Positions 42,822 to 51,205 of a stretch of DNA of 64,000 bases are shown piece after piece. Below the pieces are notes generated by a model. The model saw only the letters and a list, made by a program, of their open reading frames with translations, was not told where the DNA came from and searched no databases. Source of the DNA: CAG-791 sp045113775 (GTDB lineage Bacteria; Bacillota; Clostridia; Lachnospirales; Lachnospiraceae); the NCBI GenBank assembly GCA_045113775.1, contig JBGUJH010000067.1:1-64000 (forward strand). The letters run 5' to 3'. A program made the position numbers and the translations under genes. Each line of letters starts with the position of its first letter. The first letter of the stretch is position 1.

Positions 42822-43001
42822 TCAGATATCAAAATCGTCATCCTGACTTATCTCCAGATCAAATTCATCCTCATCGGAATCCGTCAGGTCGAATTCCATA
42901 CGGATATGGGTCTTCCGGGGCGGTCCGGGCAAGGGATTTTTGAGGAGCCTGATTTCTCCCTCCTGATTGCCTGCCGCGTTCCCCTGGTCAAAATACTGCA
43001 T
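42822..43001 (-). CDS. Short acidic protein ahead of ftsK
   Basis: A 59-residue ORF. Its ATG follows AAAGGAAAG at a proper distance, and it ends 66 bases before ftsK. The protein starts MQYFDQGNAAGNQEGEIRLL, has a basic proline-rich centre (KNPLPGPPRKTH) and a strongly acidic tail ending DEFDLEISQDDDFDI. The codon pattern looks like the neighbouring genes. I do not recognise a characterised family, although short acidic-tailed proteins ahead of ftsK seem familiar from related genomes. No function can be assigned. Confidence 0.65.
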   Translation of the reverse strand: MQYFDQGNAAGNQEGEIRLLKNPLPGPPRKTHIRMEFDLTDSDEDEFDLEISQDDDFDI

Positions 43002-43033
43002 TCTGCTTTCCTTTTTGCCTATTATTCAACGAA

Positions 43034-43061
43034 GCAGCTTTATGCCCTGGCATAAAGCTGC
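43034..43061 (-). terminator. Perfect hairpin behind yebC
   Basis: GCAGCTTTATGCC and GGCATAAAGCTGC form a near-loopless 12-13 bp inverted repeat, 34 bases after the yebC stop. A clear T run is lacking on the minus strand, so termination may be weak. Confidence 0.55.
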
Positions 43062-43094
43062 CTTTATTGAAATCCGGTGTGTTACTGCTGGGGG

Positions 43095-43826
43095 TCAGTC
43101 CTCATCCCAGTTGTGATATACAGCCTGCACATCATCATCGTCGTCAAGAATGTCGAGGATCCTTCGGATCTGCTTGATGATAGTCTCATCTGTCACCTTG
43201 ACGTAATTCTGAGGGATCATAGTAACTTCTGAGGACGCAAGCGCGATCCCCTCGTCCTTGAGCGCCTTCTCAACTGCGTCAAAATCCTCTTCCGCGGTCA
43301 GGATCTCGAAGCTGTCCTCCTCTTCCCTGATATCATCGGCTCCTGCATCGAGAACGATCATCATCAGATCGTCTGCAGTGAGGTCACAGTCCTCTTTATC
43401 AATGATGATCTGGCCCTTCTTGTCAAACATAAAGGATACGCAGCCGGGTGTTCCGATACTGCCGTTGCCTTTTGTAAAAGCGGATCTGACATTAGCGGCC
43501 GTTCTGTTGAGGTTATCAGTAAGGGTATCCACGATGATCGCGATACCGCCGGGGCCGTATCCCTCATAAGTATTATACTGGAAATTGACGTTGCCCAGGT
43601 CGCCGGCTGCCTTCTTGATGCCGCGCTCGATCGTCTCATTGGGCATATTGTTGGATTTAGCCTTTGCAATGACCTTCGCCAGCTTGAAGTTGTTGGACGG
43701 ATCAGAGCCGCCTTCCTTTACCGCCACTGCGATCTCGCGGCCTATAATGGTAAAGATCTTGCCCTTTGCCGCGTCATTTTTCTCTTTCTTGTGCTTAATG
43801 TTCGCAAATTTGGAATGTCCTGACAT
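43095..43826 (-). CDS. YebC/PmpR family protein
   Basis: The 243-residue YebC-family protein is annotated as a transcriptional regulator; recent work on homologues links the family to translation of difficult motifs such as polyproline. The conserved start MSGHSKFANIKHKKEKNDA and the EGYGPGGIAIIVDTLTDNLNRTA segment are clear. The ATG follows GAGGAG. It has its own promoter overlapping the alr 3' end. Confidence 0.93.
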   Translation of the reverse strand: MSGHSKFANIKHKKEKNDAAKGKIFTIIGREIAVAVKEGGSDPSNNFKLAKVIAKAKSNNMPNETIERGIKKAAGDLGNVNFQYNTYEGYGPGGIAIIVDTLTDNLNRTAANVRSAFTKGNGSIGTPGCVSFMFDKKGQIIIDKEDCDLTADDLMMIVLDAGADDIREEEDSFEILTAEEDFDAVEKALKDEGIALASSEVTMIPQNYVKVTDETIIKQIRRILDILDDDDDVQAVYHNWDED

Positions 43827-43842
43827 TATTTCGCTCCTCACT

Positions 43843-43856
43843 ATCAATATATTGAT
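43843..43856 (-). promoter_or_regulatory. 14-base palindrome in the yebC leader
   Basis: ATCAATATATTGAT is perfectly self-complementary and lies just upstream of the yebC ribosome binding site. It could be an operator; AT-rich palindromes can also arise by chance. Confidence 0.25.
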
Positions 43857-43914
43857 TGTGTTTTCCCGCTCTCGCGGGGCTTAAACACATTCTGTACACA
43901 AAGATACAAATTAG

Positions 43915-43943
43915 AATATACCATTATCCGCTAAAGCCGTCAA
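43915..43943 (-). promoter_or_regulatory. yebC promoter
   Basis: On the minus strand TTGACG (43938-43943), 17 bases, TATATT (43915-43920). The -35 box overlaps the alr stop codon. Confidence 0.65.
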
Positions 43944-45127
43944 CCGAGGGTTCCGCCGCATACGATTCTCGGCACTCTGGGATTTATATTGCAGGCAAGC
44001 TCGTAATTGAACCTGCCGGAAAGATCTCCGAGCTGTTCCATTGTAATGGTCTCCTTCCCGTCCGTGCCGATCAAAGTACACAGGCTTCCCTCTTTTGCCT
44101 GCGGTATATCCGTGACATCGACCATCATCTGGTCCATGCATACCCTGCCCAGGATCTTCGCTTTGCGGCCGCAGATGATCACATATCCTTTATTTGACAG
44201 GCTTCTGGGGTAACCGTCTCCGTATCCGACCGGGATTGTCGCGATCCTTGTCCTGTCGGCTTTCGTCGTAAATGTTCCTCCGTAACTTACGCTCACTCCG
44301 GGACCGACTTCCTTCACATATACAATATGGGAATAAAGGGTCATGACCGGCCTGAGCGGCACGACGGTCGTACTCACTTCGGAAGAAGGCCAGAGTCCGT
44401 ATAAAGTGATCCCGGCCCGCACCAGGTTCATATTTGCCTCGGGAAACTCTATGATCCCGGCACTGTTGGAACAGTGGCACAGAGGGATTTCCAGTCCCAA
44501 TTCAGCGCGGATCCTCTCTCTGAACCGCTTGTATCTTTCGATCTGCACATACGTCGGCTCGTGATTCTCCTCGTCCGCCTTTGCAAAGTGGGTGAACATT
44601 CCTTCTATGATGATCCCGGGTGTGCTCATCGCTTTCCGGACAAAAGAGAGCCCTTCGTCATCCGGCCTTACCCCGATTCTTCCCATGCCTGTATCCAGGG
44701 CTATATGGATAGAGATCGGCTTTCCTTCCGCCTGCGCTGCCGCCGAGAGTTCAGCAAGCATGTCCTCCCTGAAGCACGCGGGCCTGATCTGAAGCCTTGC
44801 CAGGTCTCTGTAACAGTAAGGAAATACGTATCCCAGAAGAAGGATCGGCTTGACTGCACCCGCCTCCCTCATCGAAGCGGCTTCCTCAAAAGTGGCTGCC
44901 GCGTAGCCCCACACATAAGGCAGCTTTTCCATCTCCTTCATTATGGCGATGGCGCCGTGGCCGTACCCGTCAGTCTTGAGGACCGCGACGATCTTTACGT
45001 CCTCCCTGATGTTCGCGCGCATGCTCTCCATATTATAGAGCACCGCGTCCATATCGATCTGTGCCCACACTCTCTCGTGTCCGGGTGTATGTTCAGTTCT
45101 GCAGGATGATGATTCCCGATTATCCAT
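43940..45127 (-). CDS. alr: Alanine racemase
   Basis: The 395-residue PLP enzyme makes D-alanine for peptidoglycan. The PLP Lys lies in AVLKTDGYGHGA (about 50), and the second-half motif VSYGGTFTTKADRTRIATIPVGYGDGYPR carries the catalytic Tyr region. Both domains are complete. It lies 21 bases after nnr with CGGAGG upstream, in an nnr-alr operon, an arrangement frequent in Firmicutes. Confidence 0.97.
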   Translation of the reverse strand: MDNRESSSCRTEHTPGHERVWAQIDMDAVLYNMESMRANIREDVKIVAVLKTDGYGHGAIAIMKEMEKLPYVWGYAAATFEEAASMREAGAVKPILLLGYVFPYCYRDLARLQIRPACFREDMLAELSAAAQAEGKPISIHIALDTGMGRIGVRPDDEGLSFVRKAMSTPGIIIEGMFTHFAKADEENHEPTYVQIERYKRFRERIRAELGLEIPLCHCSNSAGIIEFPEANMNLVRAGITLYGLWPSSEVSTTVVPLRPVMTLYSHIVYVKEVGPGVSVSYGGTFTTKADRTRIATIPVGYGDGYPRSLSNKGYVIICGRKAKILGRVCMDQMMVDVTDIPQAKEGSLCTLIGTDGKETITMEQLGDLSGRFNYELACNINPRVPRIVCGGTLG

Positions 45128-45148
45128 TTTTATCTGTTGCCTCCGTTG

Positions 45149-46792
45149 TCATATTTTATCTGTGATGAGAGCGGCCGCCCTGCCCAAGGCAGAGATCAGG
45201 TCTCCCGCGATCATTGCCCGCTCTCCGAGATCCTTTTTACAGAGGTCTCCTGCCTCCGCGTGAATATATGCCGCAGCAGCTGCTGCTCTGTATCCCGGGT
45301 CTTCTCCGGGACTTACCGCGAACAGCATTGCCGCCGTGATCCCCGTCAGGACATCGCCGCTGCCTGCAGTGGCCATCCCGCTGTTTCCGTTCGTGATCAT
45401 ACAGATCTGCCTTCTGCCTTTGGAAACGATCAGTGTTCTGGCGTCTTTTCCCAATACCGTACAGCTGTATCTTTCACAGAGTTCTCTCATGAGCGGGATG
45501 CGGTCTTTGGCTGCTTTCTTTACGGATACATGCGCCAGGTCCGCAAATTCAGCAAGATGCGGCGTCAGGATACATTCTATACTTCTGTCTCTGGCTTTCA
45601 TCAGCCCGTCCAGCTCCTGATCCGATGCTATGAGCCGCAGAGCGTCCGCATCTATGACGATTCCTCTGAGCTTTTTACGGAGTCCATCCCCGCCTTCTTC
45701 CTTTCCGGACACTTCTTCAAGCAGGGTCTTGACAAGCAGCTTTCCCTCCTCAGTCCGGCCAAGAGCAGGTCCGATTGCCACGGCATCCGCCCATTTCAGG
45801 TCATCCCTTAGTTTCTGTGCGATTTCCCGTGCGGCTTCTTCCCGTTCTGCCTGCTTACCGGGAAGAGCGCCGTAAACCGTGAGCATGGCCTCAGGAAGCT
45901 TCTCCTGGATAATAACGCGGTTTTCCTCCCTGGTAAAGATCTTCACCATGCCTGCTCCGGAGCGCATGCAGGCTTCGGCGCTGAGTAGTGCCGCGCCGCA
46001 CATGGCATAACTTCCCGCCACGATCAATATTTTGCCGAATGTTCCCTTGTTGCCTCCGCAATCTCTGTCCGCGATCAGCCTTCGTATATCGCTCCGTTCG
46101 GCCATGACCATCTCGGGCATATCTTTGCCGCGGCAGGTAAAGCTCCTGTCGTGGATGCCGATCTGCCGCAGGATCGTCTCGCCGCAGTAATCGCTTCCGG
46201 GATACAGGAAATGCCCCCTTTTATAATAAGCAAAGGTCACTGTGAAATCGCACCTGACCGCGCATCCCATCACCGAGCCGTACTCTGAAGAGATACCGGA
46301 CGGCAGATCCAGCCCCACTACAGTGCATCCCTTCTCGCTCCGATAAGAATTGACCCGGTCGGCGATCAGCGCCGCGCTTCCCGACAGGGGCCTTCCCAAT
46401 CCGGTCCCGAAGAGAGCGTCGACGATGACGGCAGGCTCAAAAGCCCTCATTTTCCCGTCATCAAACACTTCCGGCTTCTGCCCGTATGCCTCAAGGATCC
46501 TCCTCTGGACCATGGCCGAAGAGCCCTCAGGCGGATCACCCCCGCTCAGAAGAAGGAACTGCACGTCGTATCCTCTGTCAGTAAGAAGCCTTCCGACGGC
46601 AAGCCCGTCCGCTCCGTTATTGCCCGGTCCTGCCAGAACAGTGACGCGCGTATCCGCAGCAAAGCGGTCCGTGATCTCCTGCGTGACGGCGAGGGCTGCC
46701 CGCTCCATCAGGACGATGGACGGAATCCCTATGATTTCGGAAGTGGCTCTGTCCGCCTCCGCCATTTCATTGCCGGTAAGCAAATATTTCAT
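45149..46792 (-). CDS. nnr: Bifunctional NAD(P)H-hydrate epimerase/dehydratase
   Basis: The 547-residue fusion repairs damaged NAD(P)H hydrates. The N-terminal epimerase domain (YjeF_N, about 1-215) has VLAGPGNNGADGLAVGRLL. The C-terminal ADP/ATP-dependent dehydratase (ribokinase-like, about 230-547) has GPALGRTEEGKLL and NSGMATAGSGDVLTGI. AGAGGAAAG precedes the ATG. It is followed by alr. Rex upstream has its own terminator. Confidence 0.96.
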   Translation of the reverse strand: MKYLLTGNEMAEADRATSEIIGIPSIVLMERAALAVTQEITDRFAADTRVTVLAGPGNNGADGLAVGRLLTDRGYDVQFLLLSGGDPPEGSSAMVQRRILEAYGQKPEVFDDGKMRAFEPAVIVDALFGTGLGRPLSGSAALIADRVNSYRSEKGCTVVGLDLPSGISSEYGSVMGCAVRCDFTVTFAYYKRGHFLYPGSDYCGETILRQIGIHDRSFTCRGKDMPEMVMAERSDIRRLIADRDCGGNKGTFGKILIVAGSYAMCGAALLSAEACMRSGAGMVKIFTREENRVIIQEKLPEAMLTVYGALPGKQAEREEAAREIAQKLRDDLKWADAVAIGPALGRTEEGKLLVKTLLEEVSGKEEGGDGLRKKLRGIVIDADALRLIASDQELDGLMKARDRSIECILTPHLAEFADLAHVSVKKAAKDRIPLMRELCERYSCTVLGKDARTLIVSKGRRQICMITNGNSGMATAGSGDVLTGITAAMLFAVSPGEDPGYRAAAAAAYIHAEAGDLCKKDLGERAMIAGDLISALGRAAALITDKI

Positions 46793-46840
46793 CGGTCTTT
46801 CCTCTTAATTAAGTATTAGGTGTGCAGATAAGTACGTAAA

Positions 46841-46874
46841 AACGCCTCTTCCGGATCTCTCCGGAAAAGGCGTT
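46841..46874 (-). terminator. rex terminator
   Basis: AACGCCTCTTCCGG pairs with CCGGAAAAGGCGTT with one mismatch. Five Ts follow on the minus strand. Confidence 0.85.
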
Positions 46875-46907
46875 CGGATCTCTCATTCCGACTGGGTCCC
46901 GTGTGTT

Positions 46908-47546
46908 TCAGTTCTCGCTGTCGTGGCGACGTATATTGTAGGAAAGCTTCATCAGACTGTCCTGAAGGTGTACGCTCTCCACTTGGATCCTGTCCGGTAC
47001 TTTCAGATCCACATGGGCAAAATTCCATATTGCCTTGATCGGAGTTTCCGTCAGTACCTGCGTGATCTCAATTGCCGCAGCCTTTGGAACCGTAAGCACC
47101 GCAATATCGATATTATTCTCTCTGATAAATCCTGTCATCTGTTCCATGGGGAAGATCGGCACGTTCGCGATCTTTCCGCCGTGAAGAGCAGGATTTACGT
47201 CGAATGCCCCTTTAAAAGAAAACCCCCTGTTCTTGAGGTTCATGTAATTGACCAGAGCCTGTCCCAGATTGCCCGCACCGATCAGAATCATATCGTGCTG
47301 CTTGTCCAGCCCCAGTATCTTTCCGATCTCATCATACAGATAACTGGTATTGTACCCGTAGCCCTGCTGTCCGAATCCGCCGAAATTATTAAAATCCTGC
47401 CGGATCTGTGAAGCAGTGACGTTCATGATCCTGCTCAGTTCCTGTGATGAGATCCTCTCAACGCCTTCATTCTTGAGGTCGCCGAGATATCTGTAATATC
47501 GAGGCAGTCGTCCGATTACTGCCTGTGAAATCCCCCGTTCTTCCAC
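46908..47546 (-). CDS. rex: Redox-sensing repressor Rex
   Basis: The 212-residue Rex represses fermentative and energy genes until NADH rises. It has an N-terminal winged helix (about 1-80, RISSQELSRIMNVTASQIRQDF), then a Rossmann domain with GAGNLGQALVNYM and the FDVNPALHG segment, and a C-terminal domain-swap helix. The start codon is GTG with GAGGC close by. No obvious Rex-type operator is visible at its own promoter. Confidence 0.97.
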   Translation of the reverse strand: MEERGISQAVIGRLPRYYRYLGDLKNEGVERISSQELSRIMNVTASQIRQDFNNFGGFGQQGYGYNTSYLYDEIGKILGLDKQHDMILIGAGNLGQALVNYMNLKNRGFSFKGAFDVNPALHGGKIANVPIFPMEQMTGFIRENNIDIAVLTVPKAAAIEITQVLTETPIKAIWNFAHVDLKVPDRIQVESVHLQDSLMKLSYNIRRHDSEN

Positions 47547-47594
47547 GATGCCTCTTAATTTCCTTTCTTACTTCGTATTAATTACACTAGTTTT

Positions 47595-47623
47595 ATTATA
47601 TCGATTTCGCAAAATGACGTCAA
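47595..47623 (-). promoter_or_regulatory. rex promoter
   Basis: On the minus strand TTGACG (47618-47623), 17 bases, TATAAT (47595-47600). Confidence 0.75.
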
Positions 47624-47678
47624 TTCAAAATACTCTCTCTTCAAGGTTCGCGGCGCGGGGCGCTGCCGGCCGGTCCGT

Positions 47679-47707
47679 TTGACTTATCATTCGTTTTTAT
47701 ATATCAT
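47679..47707 (+). promoter_or_regulatory. Promoter of the YdiF-like ABC-F gene
   Basis: TTGACT (47679-47684), 17 bases, TATCAT (47702-47707). Predicted start near 47714, leaving a leader of about 93 bases. Confidence 0.6.
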
Positions 47708-47720
47708 GGGGGATGCCGGC

Positions 47721-47810
47721 ATGACCGACCGGCATTTATGTAAAACGAACCGCTCTCCCACAGCTTCGGCTTGCAGAATGGGAGTCCTTTACGAGAGAGA
47801 AAATCCATGA
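47721..47810 (+). CDS. Candidate leader peptide ahead of the ABC-F gene
   Basis: A 29-codon reading frame starts with ATG at 47721 and its TGA overlaps the ABC-F start as ATGA (47807-47810). The peptide would begin MTDRHLCKTNRSPTASACRM. The leader RNA can form a stem ATGCCGG/CCGGCAT (about 47713-47735) that covers this start, and CTCCCA/TGGGAG further on. The overlap suggests translational coupling or ribosome-sensed regulation, as known for several ABC-F resistance genes. No good ribosome binding site remains in the transcript if it starts at 47714, so the frame may be chance. Confidence 0.3.
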   Translation: MTDRHLCKTNRSPTASACRMGVLYERENP

Positions 47811-49807
47811 TCCTTGCATGTCATCATATAAGTAAAGAATATCCTGAAAATGTAGTCCTGCGCGACGTAACATTCCATCTTGAGAAAGGCGATAAAGCCG
47901 CCGTCATAGGCATCAACGGTGCCGGGAAGACCACTCTTCTGCGGATCATAGTCGGACAGGAGAGCGCAGACGAAGGCACCGTTTCCTTTGAGAGGGACTG
48001 CAGTTACGGCTATCTGGCGCAGAACCAGGGGCTCTCTTCGGAGCGAACCGTATATGAAGAAGTGCTTTCAGTCAAACAGTATCTGATCGACATGGAAAAG
48101 CGCCTCACAGATTATGAGCACCAGATGGAAGTCCTGAAAGGCGAAGCGCTCACTGAGACAATTGCCGCATACACAGATCTCCTCCACCGCTTCGAGCGGG
48201 AAAACGGCTACGCCTATAAAGGAGAGGTCCAGGGCGTCTTAAAAGGCCTCGGCTTTTCTTCCGCGGAATTCGAACAGAAAGTATCCACACTCTCCGGAGG
48301 GCAGAAAACACGAGTCGCCCTGGGTAAACTCCTGCTTCAAAAGCCTGACCTTCTTATGCTCGACGAGCCCACTAACCATCTCGACATGAACAGCATCCGC
48401 TGGCTCGAGACCTATCTGATGAACTATAAAGGAACAGTGCTCGTCGTCTCTCACGACCGCTACTTCCTTGACCGGACTGTCACAAAGATCATTGAGATTG
48501 AGAACGGAAAGAGCACGCTCTTCGGAGGCAATTATTCCGTATATGCCGAGCGCAAGAAAGCGCTCAGGGAGCAGCAGTACCACGCTTACATGAACAACCA
48601 GGCGCAGATCCGCCACCAGGAAGAAGTCATCGAAAAGCTCCGCCGGTTCAACCGCGAAAAATCCATAAGGCGTGCGGAGAGCCGCGAGAAGATGCTGCAG
48701 CGCACGGAGGTCGTCGAGAAACCGATAGAACTGCGTGACGATATGCACCTGACTTTTACCCCCTGCATCAAGAGCGGGCGCGAAGTTCTCTCCGTCGAAG
48801 ACCTCGCCAAATCCTACGGTGACAAAAGACTGTTTTCCGGGATTTCCTTCAAGATCCGCCGCGGCGAACACGTGGCTCTGATCGGCGACAACGGGACCGG
48901 CAAATCCACGATCCTGGGTATCCTCAACGAAGCGGTCACACCGGACAGGGGCGTGATCCGGCTTGGCACCAACGTCCACATCGGCTACTACGACCAGGAA
49001 CACCATGTGCTCCACGACGACAAGACCGTGTTCGAGGAAATATCAGACGAGTACCCGTTCATGACCAACACGCAGATCCGGAGCCTGCTCGCCTCATTCC
49101 TCTTTACCGGCGAAGAAGTCTTCAAGCGGATCGGGGATCTGAGCGGCGGCGAGAAAGGCCGGGTGTCCCTCGCCAAACTCATGCTCTCCAAAGCCAACTT
49201 CCTGATCCTCGACGAGCCTACGAACCATCTCGATCTCGTCTCCAAGGAAGTGCTCGAGAACGCCCTCAATTCCTATGAAGGCACTGTGCTGTACGTATCC
49301 CATGACCGGTATTTCATTAACCACACAGCCAGCCGTATTTTGTCCCTGACAAAGACAGTCCTTCTGAACTACCCGGGAAACAACTCGGAGAAGACCCCGG
49401 ACCGGTTCATCGGAAATTACGACTTTTATCTCGAGAAATCGGCTCAAGTGGAGGAAACACTCCTGCAGGACGCCTACAGGGACGGACAGGGCGTGCAGGA
49501 AACTGCTCCCGCCCCCGGTCCTTCATCACAGGCTTCGCAGACTTCCGCTTCTTCCGAGAAGCTGAGCTGGGCACAGCAGAAAGAGGAGCAGGCAAGGCAG
49601 CGAAAAGCCGCCAATGACCTGCGCAAATGCGAAGACAAAATAGCATCCGCCGAAGAAGAAATAGCCTCCCTCGAGGAACAGATGGCCCTGCCTGAAAACT
49701 ATTCCGACGCCGCAAGACTCGGCGAACTCAACGAAAAGAAAGAAAAACTCGAGGAGGAACTTGCCGCGCTCTATCAGCAGTGGGAAGAACTCAGTGAGAA
49801 TATGTGA
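47807..49807 (+). CDS. ABC-F ATPase, YdiF/Uup-like
   Basis: The 666-residue ABC-F protein has two intact cassettes: Walker A GINGAGKTT and GDNGTGKST, signatures LSGGQKTR and LSGGEKGR, and Walker B DEPTNHLD twice, each with SHDRYF. A P-site-tRNA-interaction-motif-type linker (about 240-320) lies between, and an Ala/Pro-rich spacer plus C-terminal coiled coil (about 575-666) follows. ABC-F proteins bind the ribosomal E site and rescue or tune elongation. The C-terminal coiled coil resembles YdiF and Uup. The start is taken at 47807 from homology; the upstream GAGAG is weak, consistent with coupling to the leader frame. Confidence 0.92.
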   Translation: MILACHHISKEYPENVVLRDVTFHLEKGDKAAVIGINGAGKTTLLRIIVGQESADEGTVSFERDCSYGYLAQNQGLSSERTVYEEVLSVKQYLIDMEKRLTDYEHQMEVLKGEALTETIAAYTDLLHRFERENGYAYKGEVQGVLKGLGFSSAEFEQKVSTLSGGQKTRVALGKLLLQKPDLLMLDEPTNHLDMNSIRWLETYLMNYKGTVLVVSHDRYFLDRTVTKIIEIENGKSTLFGGNYSVYAERKKALREQQYHAYMNNQAQIRHQEEVIEKLRRFNREKSIRRAESREKMLQRTEVVEKPIELRDDMHLTFTPCIKSGREVLSVEDLAKSYGDKRLFSGISFKIRRGEHVALIGDNGTGKSTILGILNEAVTPDRGVIRLGTNVHIGYYDQEHHVLHDDKTVFEEISDEYPFMTNTQIRSLLASFLFTGEEVFKRIGDLSGGEKGRVSLAKLMLSKANFLILDEPTNHLDLVSKEVLENALNSYEGTVLYVSHDRYFINHTASRILSLTKTVLLNYPGNNSEKTPDRFIGNYDFYLEKSAQVEETLLQDAYRDGQGVQETAPAPGPSSQASQTSASSEKLSWAQQKEEQARQRKAANDLRKCEDKIASAEEEIASLEEQMALPENYSDAARLGELNEKKEKLEEELAALYQQWEELSENM

Positions 49808-49894
49808 CCGACCCCCGCAATCGAGTAGGATGCTCCTACCCGATTGACCGCCCGCCGGTAAATGCATCTTCGTGTGGGCACGAGCTGCGCTTAC

Positions 49895-49916
49895 CGGCTT
49901 ATCGCACAAAAAAAGA
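49895..49916. repeat. 22-base shared sequence, copy 1
   Basis: CGGCTTATCGCAC followed by A7 and GA; identical over 22 bases to 56697-56718. In both places it lies directly beyond the T run of a minus-strand gene's terminator, so on the minus strand it reads T7-GTGCGATAAGCCG after the stem. Confidence 0.6.
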
Positions 49917-49945
49917 AGTGTGAAAACCTGCATTTTCACACTTCT
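49914..49945. terminator. Bidirectional terminator between ABC-F and icd
   Basis: AGAAGTGTGAAAA and TTTTCACACTTCT form a perfect 13-bp stem with a six-base loop and T-rich flanks on both strands, serving the convergent genes. Confidence 0.9.
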
Positions 49946-49968
49946 TTTTTTATTGCAGTTTATTTCGA

Positions 49969-51183
49969 TCAGATATCGAGTTTCTTTTCGAGGTTCTCCC
50001 TGATCGCCAAAATGAACTCTTCTGTTCCGAGCTTCTGTACATCCGGGATCCTGGTGATCAGCGCCAGGTCTCCGGTCATCTTTCCCGATTCGATGGTCTC
50101 GAGAGTCGCCTCATCGAGCTTATCCGCGAAGTCCATCAGCTCCTTGTTCCCGTCGAGCTCTCCTCTCTTTCTGAGCGCGCCGGACCACGCGAAGATAGTC
50201 GCGACGGAATTAGTAGAGGTCTTCTCACCCTTGAGGTGCTTGTAGTAGTGTCTCTGGACAGTTCCGTGCGCCGCCTCATACTCGAAATATCCCGCAGGGG
50301 AGACGAGAATGGAAGTCATCATGGCAAGGGAGCCGAAACTGGTCGCCATCATGTCGCTCATGACGTCGCCGTCATAGTTCTTGAGGGCCCAGACAAATCC
50401 GCCTTCGGAGCGCATGACACGGGCGACGGCATCGTCGATCAGCGTGTAGAAATATGTAATGCCGATCTCATCAAATTTCTCTTTATACTCAGTGTCATAC
50501 AGCTTCTGGAAGATCTCTTTGAAATTGGTATCGTATGTCTTGGAAATAGTATCCTTGACGGAAAACCACAGGTCCTGCTTGACGCTCAGGGCGTATTCGA
50601 AGCAGCTTCTGGCAAAATTCTCGATGGACTGGTCCGTGTTGTGAATTCCCTGGATGATTCCGGGTCCTGTGAATTCGTGGATCGTCTTGCGGATCTCCTC
50701 ACCGTTTTCACCCTTAAAGACAAGCTCGGCTGTGCCCGCGCCGGGCACTCTGATCTCCGAGTTCTTGTAGACGTCGCCATACGCGTGACGGGCCATTGTG
50801 ATGGGCTTCTTCCATGTCCGCACATAGGGATCGATACCCTTTACCAGGATCGGAGCTCTGAACACAGTTCCGTCGAGCATCGCGCGGATCGTCCCATTGG
50901 GGCTCTTATACATTTTCTTCAGATGATATTCCTCAACGCGCGCGGCGTTTGGCGTGATCGTAGCGCATTTTACCGCGACTCCGTATTTTTTAGTTGCCTC
51001 TGCGGAATCGATCGTAATCTGATCGTCAGTCTCATCTCTCTTCTTAAGTCCCAGGTCATAGTATTCCGTTTTGAGATCAATGAAGGGGAGAAGGAGGTCA
51101 TCCTTGATCATCTTCCAGATGATCCTTGTCATCTCATCTCCGTCCATTTCCACCAAAGGGGTCGTCATCTGAATCTTCTGCAT
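49969..51183 (-). CDS. icd: NADP-dependent isocitrate dehydrogenase (type II)
   Basis: The 404-residue enzyme oxidises isocitrate to 2-oxoglutarate and CO2, giving NADPH and a precursor for glutamate. The sequence VEMDGDEMTRIIWKMIKDDLL, CATITPNAARVEEY, KSPNGTIRAMLDGTVFRAPI and AAHGTVQRHYYKHLKGE is the homodimeric type II (eukaryote-like) form rather than the E. coli type. The start is chosen at the ATG after GGAAGGAG; a longer frame upstream overlaps the GntR gene. It follows gntR by 22 bases, suggesting that this regulator controls it. Confidence 0.96.
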   Translation of the reverse strand: MQKIQMTTPLVEMDGDEMTRIIWKMIKDDLLLPFIDLKTEYYDLGLKKRDETDDQITIDSAEATKKYGVAVKCATITPNAARVEEYHLKKMYKSPNGTIRAMLDGTVFRAPILVKGIDPYVRTWKKPITMARHAYGDVYKNSEIRVPGAGTAELVFKGENGEEIRKTIHEFTGPGIIQGIHNTDQSIENFARSCFEYALSVKQDLWFSVKDTISKTYDTNFKEIFQKLYDTEYKEKFDEIGITYFYTLIDDAVARVMRSEGGFVWALKNYDGDVMSDMMATSFGSLAMMTSILVSPAGYFEYEAAHGTVQRHYYKHLKGEKTSTNSVATIFAWSGALRKRGELDGNKELMDFADKLDEATLETIESGKMTGDLALITRIPDVQKLGTEEFILAIRENLEKKLDI

Positions 51184-51205
51184 TATCTGCTCCTTCCCGG
51201 ATGGA

